Assembly (NCBI GenBank): GCA_009103225.1
Contig: RHPI01000733.1
Span: forward strand, 104,434 to 168,433
Direction: 5' to 3'
Source: Chlorokybus atmophyticus
Taxonomy: Eukaryota; Streptophyta; Chlorokybophyceae; Chlorokybales; Chlorokybaceae
Length of the DNA stretch: 64,000 bases
In this document: positions 11,785 through 23,891 of the stretch, one piece after another
How positions within the stretch are numbered: the stretch's first letter is position 1
How the letters are laid out: the number at the start of each line of letters is the position of its first letter
Program-made: the position numbers and the translations under genes
The notes under the pieces: generated by a model
Databases searched by the model: none
The model's input: the letters and a program-made list of their open reading frames with translations, nothing else
What the model was told of the DNA's origin: nothing

Positions 11785-14700
11785 TCACGGCGTGGCCCTT
11801 GCCAATATATCCTCCACCAGCTCTTCCGTCAACTTCCCACTCTTCTGAAACCCTCTCATATGCACAATCGGCTCGCACCCTTTGTCCGCCACACTCCCTC
11901 CCTCCCCACCCTCCCCGACACTCCCATACACCTCCGGCACATACCCACTCAACATCCCTTCCCCGGGTGTCCCGATCCTCCCCACCACTTTGATCAAAGC
12001 CTCCAAAGTGTTCATCTTCATGTACGGGCAGGAGGCGCATCCTCCTTCTGACGAACAGCCCTCGCCGCCGGCTGGACCCGGGATGATGGATAAGCCCTGG
12101 AAGGAGAGTTGTGGGGATGTGGCGGAGGTTGTCGTGATGGAGTCTGAGTTGACGGGGAAGACGATCTCTACTTGGATGGAGGGGGAGGAAGGGTGAGAGA
12201 GCTTGGCTTGCTGGAGGAGAGACTGCGGGGGAGAGAAGAGTAAGAGAGAGAATAATGTAGGGGTGAAGTAACGAGTGTTTACAAGACTAAAATTGACAGC
12301 CAGACACTCTGAACGTGTAACAAAATGCGTATCAAACAACTGTAATGTGAGATGCATGCAGGAAGGACGATGCGTGCGCGCACGCACGCATGGACGTGTG
12401 TCTATGTATGCATGCATCCCACACAGCACAACATACAACACACCCAACAACTCGATTCATGACATGCAACACGCGCAATTGTGTTATCACAAAGGCGTCT
12501 CCAAGCACACCAACACACACCAACTCACAATCAACAACTCCCCATCATCCTCACCTGCACTCGTCTCACGATGGCCGTGAGCATCCCCGACTCCGTCCCC
12601 AGCACGAACGTCAGCTTATCGTCAAAGTCCCTCTCCAGCGCGTCTCTGGTCTTCTCGGTGATGAAGTCGAGGATGTTGCTCGTGCTGCCCACAACGCCCA
12701 TACCGCGGGCGCGGGCCTCCATGGCCAGAGAAAACATCCCGCCGGGCACCTGTTGGGTACATAAGTTATTTTATAGTAGCATGTGTGCGTGTACACACAC
12801 ACGCGCGAGCATATGCACCCACACGACTTTGGTGTGCGCGTATACACACATATGCGCATGCATGCGTGCCTGTGCATGTGTGTACATGAGCGCGCATGCG
12901 TGTGAGCGTATACACGCGTGCGTGCGCGCGTGCGCGCAAGAGAAGCATCCCTCTTACCTCAAAGTGGGCCGCTTGGTACGCATCTCCATAGGCGCTTCTC
13001 ACCCTCTTGACCACCTCCTCACCAAACATGTCATGGACGATACACACGCCCTCCTTGTAGTAATCATATCTCTCCAACAAGGACTTTAGCGATGTTGCGT
13101 CGTGACCCAACAAGTCATATTTCTCCCCCTCAACACCGCTCTCACTCGCCAGGCGCGTGAGGAGGTCCTTGATGTTGGCTCCCATGTAGGAGTCCGGGCC
13201 GTACCACACGTGCAAGTTGGGTATTTGCTTGAAAGCCGTGAGTATGGTTTGCACCACGTTGGAGGAGGTACACGTGATGGTGGGCATGATAGAGTGGGCG
13301 TGTGCTTTCGTGTCGAGCGCGGTGTTGATATATACAACATGTAGATGCGGGCCAGATACGTTGTCTTTGGCATGCTGTAACCACTCGATGTAGTTGTTTG
13401 TGCGCGCGGCGTCGGCGAGGGAACACGCAATGACGTCGTTGGACATGCGGTACACCTTGATGTCGGCGTGGCCGGCGCGGTCGAGGATGGCGCGCACGTT
13501 CTCAGCCATGAAGTCCACACCCAGGACGCAGATGGCCTGGCAGCCGCCCTCCTCAACCTGAGAAAGGGTGGACATGCGAGCAAGATGAGATGTGTGCGTG
13601 TTGTGCAGGTGCGTGTATTTACATGTGACTGGGCTACATACACGCACTATCAACCACTCTATGCAAGTGCACACGCAGCACGCGCGCATATGCAGGCGTG
13701 TGCACAGTGATCCATGCCACATATGTCTGCATGAGCATGCGTGCAGACGTGCTTGTGCGCCACATCTGCAAACTTTAGCTTGCTTGTGCGCGTGTTCATG
13801 CAATGCGTGCGGTTCAATTACACGAGGACCAGCAGTTGTGAACGCAGTGTATGCTTTACTACCTGTCACACAACCCACAAACTACACACACAAGTCTCCA
13901 GCACACACACACATGCACTACACACATCAGTCCAGCACAAATGCACACACGCACACACACCACCTCAGCATACCATCCTGAGTGCTGAGTCCGCCATCAC
14001 CAGCGAGTCCGAGACATGTATATGCGGATACACCTCCCTCGCGGAGGACAGCACGCCCTGCACTTCGGGTCCCATGTAGAAGTGGGCCACCACACCCGTG
14101 CGCTTGGAGGCGAGGAGGGACGCCAGCTGCTGGACTTGGGCCGGGTCGGGAGAGAGATATCTTGACTGGGAGGAAGTGGTACAGAGTGAGTAAAGGTAGA
14201 ACGTGATATGGTTATAAAGGCTTGAATGCAATATGTGTTTGAAGTTAGCATGCACGCACACCCACATACACACAGGTGTTTTATATGATATTTGTGGCCA
14301 TGCACGTAGCAAAAAGCCCAATTATGCAGCCTATGGGCAATGCACTGTGTGTGCGAGCACACAGACACACACACACGCGAACACAAAAGCCCAGCTCACC
14401 TGTGCTTCCGCGAACTCTCCCACAGGGCTGAGCTTGTCCGCTTCTATAACGAGGCTAGGGAACCTGGTACCCACATCGCCGCCGTCGCGGATGGCGCGCG
14501 CCTGACGGAGGATGGCGTCGGCGAGGGCGCGGGCGCCGCCGGAACGGGGGGAGGGGGAGAGGACCTGGTTGGACAGGAAGGGGGGTTGGTTGAGATGTGT
14601 ATGCAAGTATCTGTGTGTACAAACACATATGCACGCATGCATGCGTATACGCTATATTCGCGCGCGCACGTGTGACTGTGAGTATAGAGTGCCCGCGAAC

Positions 14701-16040
14701 ACGTACCACCCTACACCCAAGCGCACACACACGCACGCATGCACGCACGCACATGTCTGCAAGAGTACTATCAACATGCATGTGTCTACATATGTGTGAC
14801 TCAATATGGACAGACATACGTACACGCGCGAACATATTACAGTCATCACACAACGGATTACAACTACTGAATTGTCCGCTTGTAGCTATGCCAAAAGGGT
14901 GTGCATACCTGCGGGGGGAGGGGGCCGAGGAGAGAGAGGAGTTCGGGGGCGGACATGGAGGCCACCTCTACTGGAGTGCGGCCTGTGAATGTGGAGCGAA
15001 TTCATCAACAACCACATCAGATGAGGTCACATTGGTGACTCAACTGGAACGTAGGAGACAATTGGTGTACATGTGATTGTTTGAACCAACAGCATCGTAC
15101 CATACTCAGTGAGTGTGAGTCACGATTGTGTGTGTGATAGCTCACAGTTTGAGCACACGATGGTGTAGTTGTAATCAGTGGCGAACTATCTGACAGCGTG
15201 TTTTCTTTCATACAAATCAAGACACGACTACAATCACGTTTGAGACAACTCCTGCTCACATCGCTTTGGGTGTGATGCGCACCAAGTCCACATAACTTGA
15301 TAACCAACACGCAACACAGCTTTCCATGCCTACATGATACGCCTGTATCAAAGCAGCAGATATAGCAGATACAAGATCTTGCCAAGTCGCTGACATAATA
15401 AAAGGAAAGTTAACAAGGCGTTCTGGACAACGCCGTGCGCTGCAAGAGGTTCAATCAACCGAAACCAATGCTGTACAGCAGCAAACTGTGCACACAGAAC
15501 AATTGCGCAAACTATTGACGCATACAAGCGTGTGCCACGCACAATCAACTCAAAACCCTGTTTACCTTGGCATGCTTTGGAGAGCAGGGTTCCTACTCCT
15601 CGGATGATATCTGAGTCTGAGTCTGCCCTAACATCAATCCCTCCCGTAGCCCGGTCGACCGAGCACCTCACCCACGTCCTTGCGGCGCATCCCGCCACGC
15701 GCCACGCCTCCGCCCTCTCCTGGTCCGACCAGGCCGGGGTCGACCGTCCCAAGGCCACCACCTCCGCCACAGCCGCGGCAGCGTCCTTGGGGATCCTTGT
15801 ACCCTCCTTGACCGTGGCTACAGACACAGTCGCCGCACGCCTGCTGCCGCCCCTCCCCGAGGACGACGCCACCGCCACAGCCGGCACCCTCTGCTGCGGC
15901 GGCGGCTTCTTCTTCCCTCCCACGCTAATCGACTTCTTCCTCTGCTTGGCCTCATCGGCAGCAATCTCGACAGACCTCCCTACCCACGTCCCCCTCACAG
16001 CCCCGCTCAACGCTGCCGTCTCCATCGCCGCCGCCGCCAT
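11785..16040 (-). CDS. QS: Quinolinate synthase with N-terminal SufE domain (712 aa)
   Basis: Seven minus-strand exons keep frame to a TGA stop: 16040-15566, 14982-14909, 14564-14400, 14165-13974, 13557-12958, 12749-12555, 12222-11785. The enzyme condenses iminoaspartate with dihydroxyacetone phosphate to quinolinate, the start of de novo NAD synthesis. The N-terminal SufE domain contains VAGCAARTWV with the acceptor Cys at residue 118, then DSDSDIIRGVGTLL and a GRTPVEV segment. The NadA part shows CVLGVDFMAENVRAIL, TITCTSSNVVQ, WYGPDSYMGAN, VGSTSNILDFI, LGTESGM and EGCSSEGGCASCPYMKMN, with Cys residues placed to hold the [4Fe-4S] cluster. Length is close to Arabidopsis QS (about 718 aa). The Ala/Lys/Arg-rich N-terminus could be part of a plastid transit peptide (inference). 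Start: the ATG at 16040 is the first in-frame ATG; a 5' extension is possible. Confidence 0.93.
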
Positions 16041-16900
16041 CGCCGCCGTCGCTCCAGCCTGAGCCAAGACTTCAAGTGCATAAGCTGGACGCACGGCCAG
16101 AACGTGCGTGTGTGCTGGTACCGTACCGACTTGGACTCGACTCGACGCTCAGAGGCAGCCACGTCGCACGCGTCCCCTGCGGCTGCCACGTGCGAACTGA
16201 TCTGGCTCAGCTGGTTCAGTGAGCCAATGTGTGGATGACGCGTTCTGAGGGCTCAGTGTCACCAGGCAAAAAATGATGATGTGAGCGGGTCATGAAGTGC
16301 GTTGTTGTTGCAGCATTGGGTGCCTGTGCTTGTTGTTGGTGATGAAGCGAGTGGGAGGCTGGTGATGGAAGAGGACATGAGGATTTGTTGCTATCTGACG
16401 TATACGCAACCTGCCAGGCCGCAAGGTTATTGTAGGTGCATGCCCAAGTGACGACAAACACTGTGTATATGTAAGCCTGGGTTGCGCACATGGTGCATAA
16501 AACACCTTCATACAATGCAACACCTCCAAGCTCAATAAAGACACAGATGTAGATAGATTGTATACAAAAGTAGCGCTTGGATGTGAGCGTGCGTCAGATG
16601 CATGCTGCACGCATACTCAAGGTTTTATTCAATCACAATAATAACCATATGCCAACTGTGCTGAGGCCAACGAGCCAGTTAGGAACATGCAAGTGCAAAG
16701 GCACATGCACATGAGTGCATGCACCTTACAGGGGGATGCATCAGTAGTCAACCACATGTGCGCGCAAGTGCATACGTGTGTATGTGTAACTACGTGCGAG
16801 TACACGCAGGCACACACGCGCGCACCTCTTCATGTATGAGTTCACGTTTGTGCTTGCCTTCAAACACCTGCAGATACATAACTGACCTAACACACAAACA
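16041..16900. other. Intergenic region with possible minus-strand exons
   Basis: No confident gene. On the minus strand a short open segment ends at TGA near 16,629 and is followed by AATAAA, and a coding-like exon with CAG acceptor and GAG|GTGCGC donor lies near 16,826-16,867. These could be the 3' exons of a minus-strand gene, but the parts do not join into a recognised protein. Confidence 0.25.
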
Positions 16901-16959
16901 CGCGCATCATTCCAGTTGTCCTCCATAACCACATGCCCTGGCACCAGGTCCATACCGTA

Positions 16960-17480
16960 TGGTGGCCGACACCCTCCCAGCACCGACACCTACATCACCA
17001 TCACCAATTTCAACGCTCAACGACAGTCTTCGCCGCATGTGCCAATGGTGACCTCGTCCTCCGGCGCAGAGGACGCAACACAACTTCATAAGAGCATGAG
17101 GAGGCGCTCGTGGCGAATGTTGTGTCAACAGGCACTCGATGGCCACACAACTGCGCGCTGTCGGGCTGTGAGCAAGGGACAAGTGGATGTGTGAACGTGT
17201 GTGCATGGGTGTAGGTAGGTGTGGGTGGATGCGGGTGGGTGGCTGGTTTGGTAAGCGGGTGTGTGTGCGCAAAGTTGTGATGCACAACAAGGTGTGGACG
17301 GGGCCACTGTTGGTGGCGGACTGGGTGTTGAGTAACAAGCACATGTGCTGCGCTGTCATGGTCAGAACGATTTTACTTGGGGCTGGACCAGGCTGGAGGT
17401 TTTCTTGTTGTGTCGATTGTTGACAATGTTGCGTCGTTGCAGTGTGCGTGCTTGCATCGTCATGTTATGCAGTTGCAGGT
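16960..17480 (+). pseudogene. Decayed gene fragment, related to the one at 37.9-38.5 kb
   Basis: Two exon-like blocks are seen. The first reads AEDATQLHK, then after a one-base frame change EEALVANVVSTG and CALSGC before an intron; the second, after a CAAG acceptor at about 17,291, reads VWTGPLLVADWVLSNKHMC. The same two blocks, in the same order and with a similar intron, occur on the opposite strand near 38 kb (AEDTTQHNN, EEALAAFFVMSLTG, ALSGC; VLTKVLLLAEVLSNGHIC). The family is not recognised. The frame change suggests decay. Confidence 0.4.
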
Positions 17481-18850
17481 GCTGCACCATGATGACACAC
17501 CACACACGCACACTTGCCTCGTCCTGTATGGCATGATTGATTGGGATTGTGCCGGCGCGCATGGCGTCGCAAGTGATTGTCATTGGTAAGCGGGTAGGTT
17601 GTGAACGCACGTATGCACCCGTATGCACGCACGCACACATGCGCGCACGCAGCGTCTCAGATGCATACGGCAACGTGAAAGATTGCCTCGCCAACAATCT
17701 ATAACATATTTGTCCGCGTGCGCAAACTGTGTTGACTAAGCCTCTCCCCACACCAGGCACGTTGGCTGATGCAAATGGCTGATCTCTCCTTCTCTCTCTT
17801 CTCTTGGCATAAACCACACAGTGCTTTCCCTCCCAATCAGGTGATGAGTTCAGCTGAAGTCAAGGCAATGCTGAGAGGCAGCATTAGTACCGGCGGCCGA
17901 CGGAATACATGATGACAAGTGTGGCCTGTGGCATTTGATTTGCATGTGTGCATTGGTGGGCCTTCAGCTAAGCACTCTCCACTACATATGTACAGATGTG
18001 CAGCATCTACTAGACGTACTCGTACTACAGTGCACGCTGATCAACATGACGGTCACACTATCCACACACTCGTCGCTGACTGTGATGGTCACAGTCATAC
18101 GCAGTCAGTCAATCAGTTTGCACACGCACTCACCCACAGACTACACACGCACACGCACGCACGTGCTCTACCATCGCTCACCTAGCGGACATCCGCCGCA
18201 TCACCGCCGCCCCGTGCGCGCGCCTGCATCCAGTGTCGCCGGGCTGGCAGGTCTCCAGCGCGCAACAACAACAACAACAATGCTCGCGCCGTCGCCAGTA
18301 CAGTGTACACATGTTTGCCTCGCAGTCGGGGACGCGGGAGGCACATGTACAAGCCCATTGTGGAGGTCATGTCTACTAGACACAGTGCAGTGCGTACCGC
18401 AGTCAGATGTCGTTCTCCGTTGCTAGCAATAGCAATGCACTGTACGCGCACACCGTGTGTCACACACGCGTGCTCTGTTCGGGACTGTAGATGTAATAGC
18501 ATGGGAGAGGTGTCTACAGACAGAGCTCAATTGCAAGTTGGGTCTGGGCATGCAGTAACAGGAATGTGCTACCAAAGGGCACATGACCAACCCTAGTACC
18601 ACTGCCAACTCAGCGGTTTTGGCAGGAACATGCGATGCAAGGATGCGGTCAATCTATGAGCTCGATGGATAATATGGACAGAGGTGCGGTCTACTGTTAC
18701 TTGCAGAGCTTGCCAGCCAGCCATGCGTCATCGCTGTCGTCAAGCTGCGCGTCCCTGTAACACATGTTGGTAATTCGCCCGCAACCAAAGAGCTTGCACA
18801 CCTGCAGCAGCGCATGAGACGTGAGACGTGCATACATGTGTGCGCCGGTG
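17481..18850. other. No gene seen
   Basis: Mixed sequence with short CA/TG tracts (for example 18,117-18,160). Open frames are short and lack recognisable motifs or splice-linked partners. Confidence 0.4.
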
Positions 18851-18888
18851 CAGCTGGTCGGACTCTGCGCTCTCGCTCGCTCTCTCTC

Positions 18889-18923
<35 letters not shown>

Positions 18924-18948
18924 CGAGAGCGCAGAGTCCCACCAGTTG
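18851..18948. repeat. Large hairpin / foldback element
   Basis: The arms 18851-18890 and about 18909-18948 are inverted copies. They run from CAGCTGGTCGGACTCTGCGC inward through CTCGCTC and (CT)n to a (TA)n loop centre, with about two mismatches in the outer 20 bp. The whole can fold into one long stem. It resembles a MITE-like foldback, but no target-site duplication was identified. Confidence 0.75.
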
Positions 18949-19400
18949 ACTGGTTGGATTACAAACTTCCCCCCCTGTAGATATCTATGATACCAACATT
19001 TGTGTTGATAAAGTCATGATTTGCGTCTATAACCACATCCAAGGGATAGGGCATGTATATAATATCCACAAACATGTTGATAATGTAGTTTTTATTATGG
19101 GCGTGTGACCGAATACAGCTCGATGTTGGACCCCATGACCCATGTAAAAATTGACATGATAGATATACATCCGGGTTGCTAGGATTACATTGATTTTATC
19201 AATAAGATCATGAGTATTTTATCGATGCCTCTCACACCACGAGACAGGCAGCCCGCATTCACATCTACCTTATAGACTTACGAATAGGCTGCCGATATTA
19301 ACATTGTCCACAACTCTATGGAACTAACATCTTACGACCTCATCACCATCAGAGCAGTCAATTCTTGTGATATACGTTGCAGCTAAACATGTGGCTGTCA
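18949..19400. other. AT-rich island
   Basis: Composition changes sharply from the GC-richer surroundings. It holds TTGATAATGT-type words that also occur in AT-rich islands near 33.6 kb. No gene is seen. Confidence 0.5.
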
Positions 19401-20769
19401 ATAACATCAACTCACATGCTGTTGTGCTTGCTATATATGGAGACTCTAGCCACCCTACTTTGTTTCCTCGCACTTGTGCCATGTTCACTACTGTTTGCCT
19501 CTTCCCCTAGAAATACCAAACACGTTGATGCCTTACAAGCACACACTGCTGATGATTTCGCTGCGCGGCGTGCAGTGCAGAGTGCTGCGCTTAGGCATGC
19601 CCAGGGCAAGCAAGGTAGTTAACATACTGTTGTGTTCATTGTAAAGAGCTGGTTGGTTCATTGCATAGGCAAGGTTACACTCTGTACAGCCTGTTCTCAA
19701 GCACGTAGCACAACGTTTGAGCAGCGCGCTTGTGCTTGCACTGGCCGGATGCGATGCCCCCCGCAGACAGCAAGTTATAATCAGCTCCTTGCAGTGTGCA
19801 ACCAGTGACAAGTGCCGCACTCGCATGCGCGGCTTCCTGCTGGCATTCACCAACCACCGGCTTCCTCAACGCAGGATGGAAGGAAGCGTTCGGCACCTGT
19901 CATACTTTACTACTTACAACAGCAAATGTGTTAGCTTGGTAGGGTGCCGTGCACTGCAGATGGCGTGTCAAGTATGCAAGCATGCAGGTTAAATCGATTG
20001 CAGTCAGTCCACATGGACACATCTTTTGCTGCTCTAATATTGTTCGGTAATCGTGGTAACATGCATGCGCAAACCTCTCTTTGGACTTGTCATAGCCATA
20101 GCGGTTGATGAATTCGCACGAGTGTTGGACCCAATTCAGCAACCTGCACAATGAAGTTCCAGCAATCATGGCCTGGCGTTAACAGTGTATACGTCTAGCC
20201 AAACCTCTATTACTACTTGCCACTGCAGAGCCGACAGCCGCTTGCTAAAGGACTTACCTGCCGAAACCTCCATCGCACAGCGCCGGTGTGCAACCAAGGG
20301 AACCCCACAGAACATCAGCCACCACCAGCAAAGCTCCGACAGCTTTAAGCTGAATCGCACGCACAACTGAACACTACCGACCAGGCACCACAGCCCCTAA
20401 GCCTACGCCTGAGCCTGAGCTAATGTCAAGCTGCCATGCATGCATGCATGCATGCAAGTAAGCAAGCCACCTGCTTGTTGCAACCAGTGCAGGCTTGCGC
20501 ACTGCGGAGCAATGAAGTCGCGCGCAGTCGGGTATTATATATACACGATCTCCCCGCGCAAACAGCTTGATTGCTGCAAGCCAATTAGGGTTTCGCACGG
20601 GTGTTGCAAGCGGGCGGCGCAACTGCGCAGACAGCGGCAGCGAAAGGAGCTGGACTTTACAAGGCAAGCATTGTCCTTGCATGGTGAGGTGTAGTAGACG
20701 TTCCACATCAGCTACTAAGAGGCGGAGTTTAGCTCTTGCCCAGCACGTTTGCTTGAAGTGCTTGATATA

Positions 20770-20809
20770 AGAGAACATGCACTGTCCGTTTGGACAGTGC
20801 ATGTTCTCT
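20770..20809. repeat. Perfect hairpin, 18-bp stem, 4-nt loop
   Basis: AGAGAACATGCACTGTCC pairs perfectly with GGACAGTGCATGTTCTCT around the loop GTTT. No U-tract follows and the setting is eukaryotic, so it is not read as a bacterial terminator. Confidence 0.9.
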
Positions 20810-20968
20810 CTGTATTCGCGAAGCGTTACACCCAATATAGCAGGGTGGTATTGCATGCTCTGGTTGGAAAGGTGGTTTCAACTTGATGTGATGTGCAAGC
20901 AGGCCGTTCTGCATGCTGCATTTGCTTAACAAGTGAAAGGTTGCATGTACACGTAAGAACAAGGTAGC

Positions 20969-21014
20969 TTGTGTGTCGTCGGCAGAGTTGTTAAGCTCTG
21001 CCGACAACACACAA
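20969..21014. repeat. Hairpin, 19-bp stem with one mismatch, 8-nt loop
   Basis: TTGTGTGTCGTCGGCAGAG pairs with CTCTGCCGACAACACACAA with a single C:A mismatch; the loop is TTGTTAAG. It lies 160 bp from the hairpin at 20,770. Confidence 0.85.
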
Positions 21015-21468
21015 TCATGAGCTACACCTTTTAAGAGTATAGCAAGCAAAACAAACGGGAGATCTCGATCCAGTGGACGTGAGCGAGGAGGAGGAGGAGT
21101 TTCAGGGATTATACCAACTTGATCCCTTTTATGCCGTCTGCACGAAGTAGCTTACTGGTTGCCACCATTTCTTCAGGAGTAAAGTGAACATAAGCTCAAC
21201 CGTGCTGCATATCTATATTCCTGCACTCACTCCCTACATGGTGCATGCCAATTCTGCTGCACAAATGCACATCACAACCGGCGTGCATGCTGCCACACGC
21301 AGCGCAAAGGTGTGTACATGTTTGATTGGTTGATAATGGGGTATATGCGCACTGATGGCAGGTTGATAAAATCCCCCTGTCGAGACCCAAACGCAGCGTG
21401 ATTCAGCAACGGCGGTGAGTTACCGCTCATGATGACGTGCATGTTGTTATTGCTGCTGCGTAGCCTAA

Positions 21469-21523
21469 GCAGCAGCAGCAGCAGCAGCAACAACAACAAC
21501 AACAGCAACAACAACAACAACAG
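21469..21523 (+). repeat. CAG/CAA triplet tract
   Basis: A run of CAG followed by CAA triplets that would encode polyglutamine in one frame. It sits among the uncertain exons of this area. No flanking domain is recognised. Confidence 0.8.
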
Positions 21524-21536
21524 GAGCACATTACAA

Positions 21537-21573
21537 CGATGATCATCACAGATACTATCTGTGATGATCATCG
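21537..21573. repeat. Perfect hairpin, 17-bp stem, 3-nt loop
   Basis: CGATGATCATCACAGAT and ATCTGTGATGATCATCG flank the loop ACT. It follows the CAG/CAA tract. Confidence 0.9.
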
Positions 21574-21735
21574 CGAGTCGCTGTTGTGACACAGCAACAG
21601 CGACAGCCACAGCCACAGCCACATGTCATCAGCGCTGACGGCGGACGTAGTGGCACACTACTACCCGCGTGATGTGGAGCTGCACAACTACTCGCCAACG
21701 CTATCGCCCAGAAGCGAGGCAAGTGGAACGTGCTC

Positions 21736-23671
21736 AACCATACGCAATCAAAAAATGAGTTGTCATGATCACGCATCAATAAATGTTCTGTCTTTCTGGT
21801 GCAGTGACAGACACTAATACATGTGCACGCACCCACGCAGAGACACATGCGCACGGGCACTGGCGCGAGCACGCACGCGCGCACGCGCACATACTGACAT
21901 AATCCCATTTCGCAGTGCAGCCATTTAAGCGGAAAGGTTTCGTAGTCTCGCGCGAGAACTGCGCGGCGGCTGCGTGCCGGGTGTGATCGAGTAGGTTGTT
22001 AAGTTCGCCAAGAGTAGGGTGCGTGTGAGGGGACAAGCAAGCATCATGTGGTTCATTCATTGGGTTGGGTCGCATTGGATAGGTTGTGCGGTTCTGTGTG
22101 CGCATGTGTTTCTACACAATTCTGTTGCGTGTCCCACAGTGTTCAGTGTACTTGCCTCAAGACACGTACTCGCTTAGACACACGCGTGCAAGTGCGTGCA
22201 CGCTTTCGCATGTCTCGACATGTGAGTGCTCTACATGTTGTGTCACGGACACACAATTGTTGGTGCATCGACAGTTGCTGGAAATTAGTTTACTCCTTGC
22301 TTAGCAGCCCCATTCGTTCGCCATGTCAGTTACGAGTTGGTTGGATCACACACTCCCGCCTTATGTCTGCACCCACGCACTCATACGCTCGCTCGCGCAC
22401 TCACTCGCTTCAAGACCCAATAGGAAGGAGTGGGTGAGCATTAGAACCAGCAAATGAGTAAGTGATTGTGCGTAAATGTGGGTGAGTGGCCGCTTAATGG
22501 TTAATTGATATAGTGAACGAGTTAGGAGAGTAAGGGAGTGGGCAAGGCGGTGAGTGGGAGAGTCAGCGCAGCTCACTCGGGGCTGCACAACGTCACTACT
22601 GGTACGCCCTCTCGCTTGGTCACTCACCGCTAGTGACTTGTAAGGACCAAGTGCATGAGCCACTCATACAAATCTGCACGCAGATTGCAAGCGCGGCACT
22701 GCCGCAAACCAATCTCCGACTCTCCACCTTCAGGTCAGGTGGGTCGTCACTGTAAGTTTCTTTGGTTGTCTATAACACAATGTAAGTACTTGTGCCTGCC
22801 AGGCACGTACGGTACGTGTACGTGTGCAATTGGGCTTCAAGTGGGGAGCGCGCAGACGTGTGCACTCACGTGCTCCTCACATTAACAACAACCACCACAA
22901 CAGCAGCAGCAAGGGTAGGAGGGTGAGGAAGGCGTTGGGTTTAAGCGTCAGCAACAGTGTAACAAATGCTGCTTCGTTATACTAACATGGGACTATGCGG
23001 ACGCGCCCGTGGGAGTGATGTTGGCGCCCATGGTAACTGCGCAGTCAGCGAGTTCACCATGGTCAGGACATCTGAGGAGCTGTCATGCATATCGCCCAAG
23101 CATGCCAGTCGTCATCGGGCATGCCTACAGCGAGACCCTCGCCCGGCTTACCAGCATGGCAACCCGCGCGCATCTCTGACCAGTAGCTAGGTCATGTCTC
23201 TAGAGTAGCTCATGACCATAGCCTACATAGGCACCGCGCGTAGCTGTTCAGTTGTGAGTTCAGTTATAGGTCGGGTTCTATATCGAGTGGGGATTTCCTG
23301 TGGAAATAGCTTCAATATGACCGTTAGCTTAACTTCTGGACAGTCATGAGTTGACTTGTATAAGTAAGCACAGTGTTCACCGGATCAGCTGGTGACACTG
23401 TAAGTGAAAAAGCTAAGAGCTTGTGAAGCGACTTAAACTACGAAACACACCGTCTCGGTTCCCAAGAATCCCCTCACCGTGTGAGAGCTTGTGCATGTTC
23501 TTGTGCACTATGCTTGTCCTTGCTGTGAGCTTTGTGTACTTGGTCGCGGTGTGCTTGTTGGCATCAGTCAGGGCATAGCATCCACGTGTTGCTTGCTCAT
23601 TCACCTCACTTAACAGTGTAATTTCTCTTCCACTCACGCAAAGAACTGTGTAAACAGCACTACCTATAGTA
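21736..23671. other. No gene seen upstream of the retroelement
   Basis: No long or motif-bearing frame. A 14-bp inverted match, GGTGACACTGTAAG near 23,390 and CTTACAGTGTCACC near 23,685, spans about 300 bp just before gag and could be part of an element terminus. Confidence 0.4.
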
Positions 23672-23891
23672 GTGGCTTGTTGACTTACAGTGTCACCCTC
23701 TTTGCTCAAGTGAGTGTAGTTGCAGGCTGTACATCAGCATCGCAATCTGTAGTTGTACACATCACAGTGCAGTGTTGTCACCGTCATCGCATAGCGCGCA
23801 CAATCGCTAGTGTGTTGCGTGATAGCAGCACTGTAGATCCCATTGTAGAGCACAAACACTCTTCATCCATTTTCACCATCGCATCAGCTTT

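Larger units (their letters stand above)
19511..21735 (+). other. Scattered coding-like exons of an unrecognised plus-strand gene
   Basis: Several short segments look coding and have splice-like borders. 19,511-19,617 follows a pyrimidine tract plus CCTAG. Near 20,608-20,662 there is a basic Gln/Arg-rich segment. Near 21,045-21,151 an acidic segment containing VSEEEEEFQGLYQLDPFY ends in TAG. An ATG-led segment at 21,623-21,718 includes VVAHYYPRDVELHNYSP. They do not join into one verified frame and I do not recognise the product. They could also be remnants of different genes. Confidence 0.2.

Noticed and set aside
20770-20809. Rho-independent terminator
   Set aside because: The window is eukaryotic and no U-run follows the stem.
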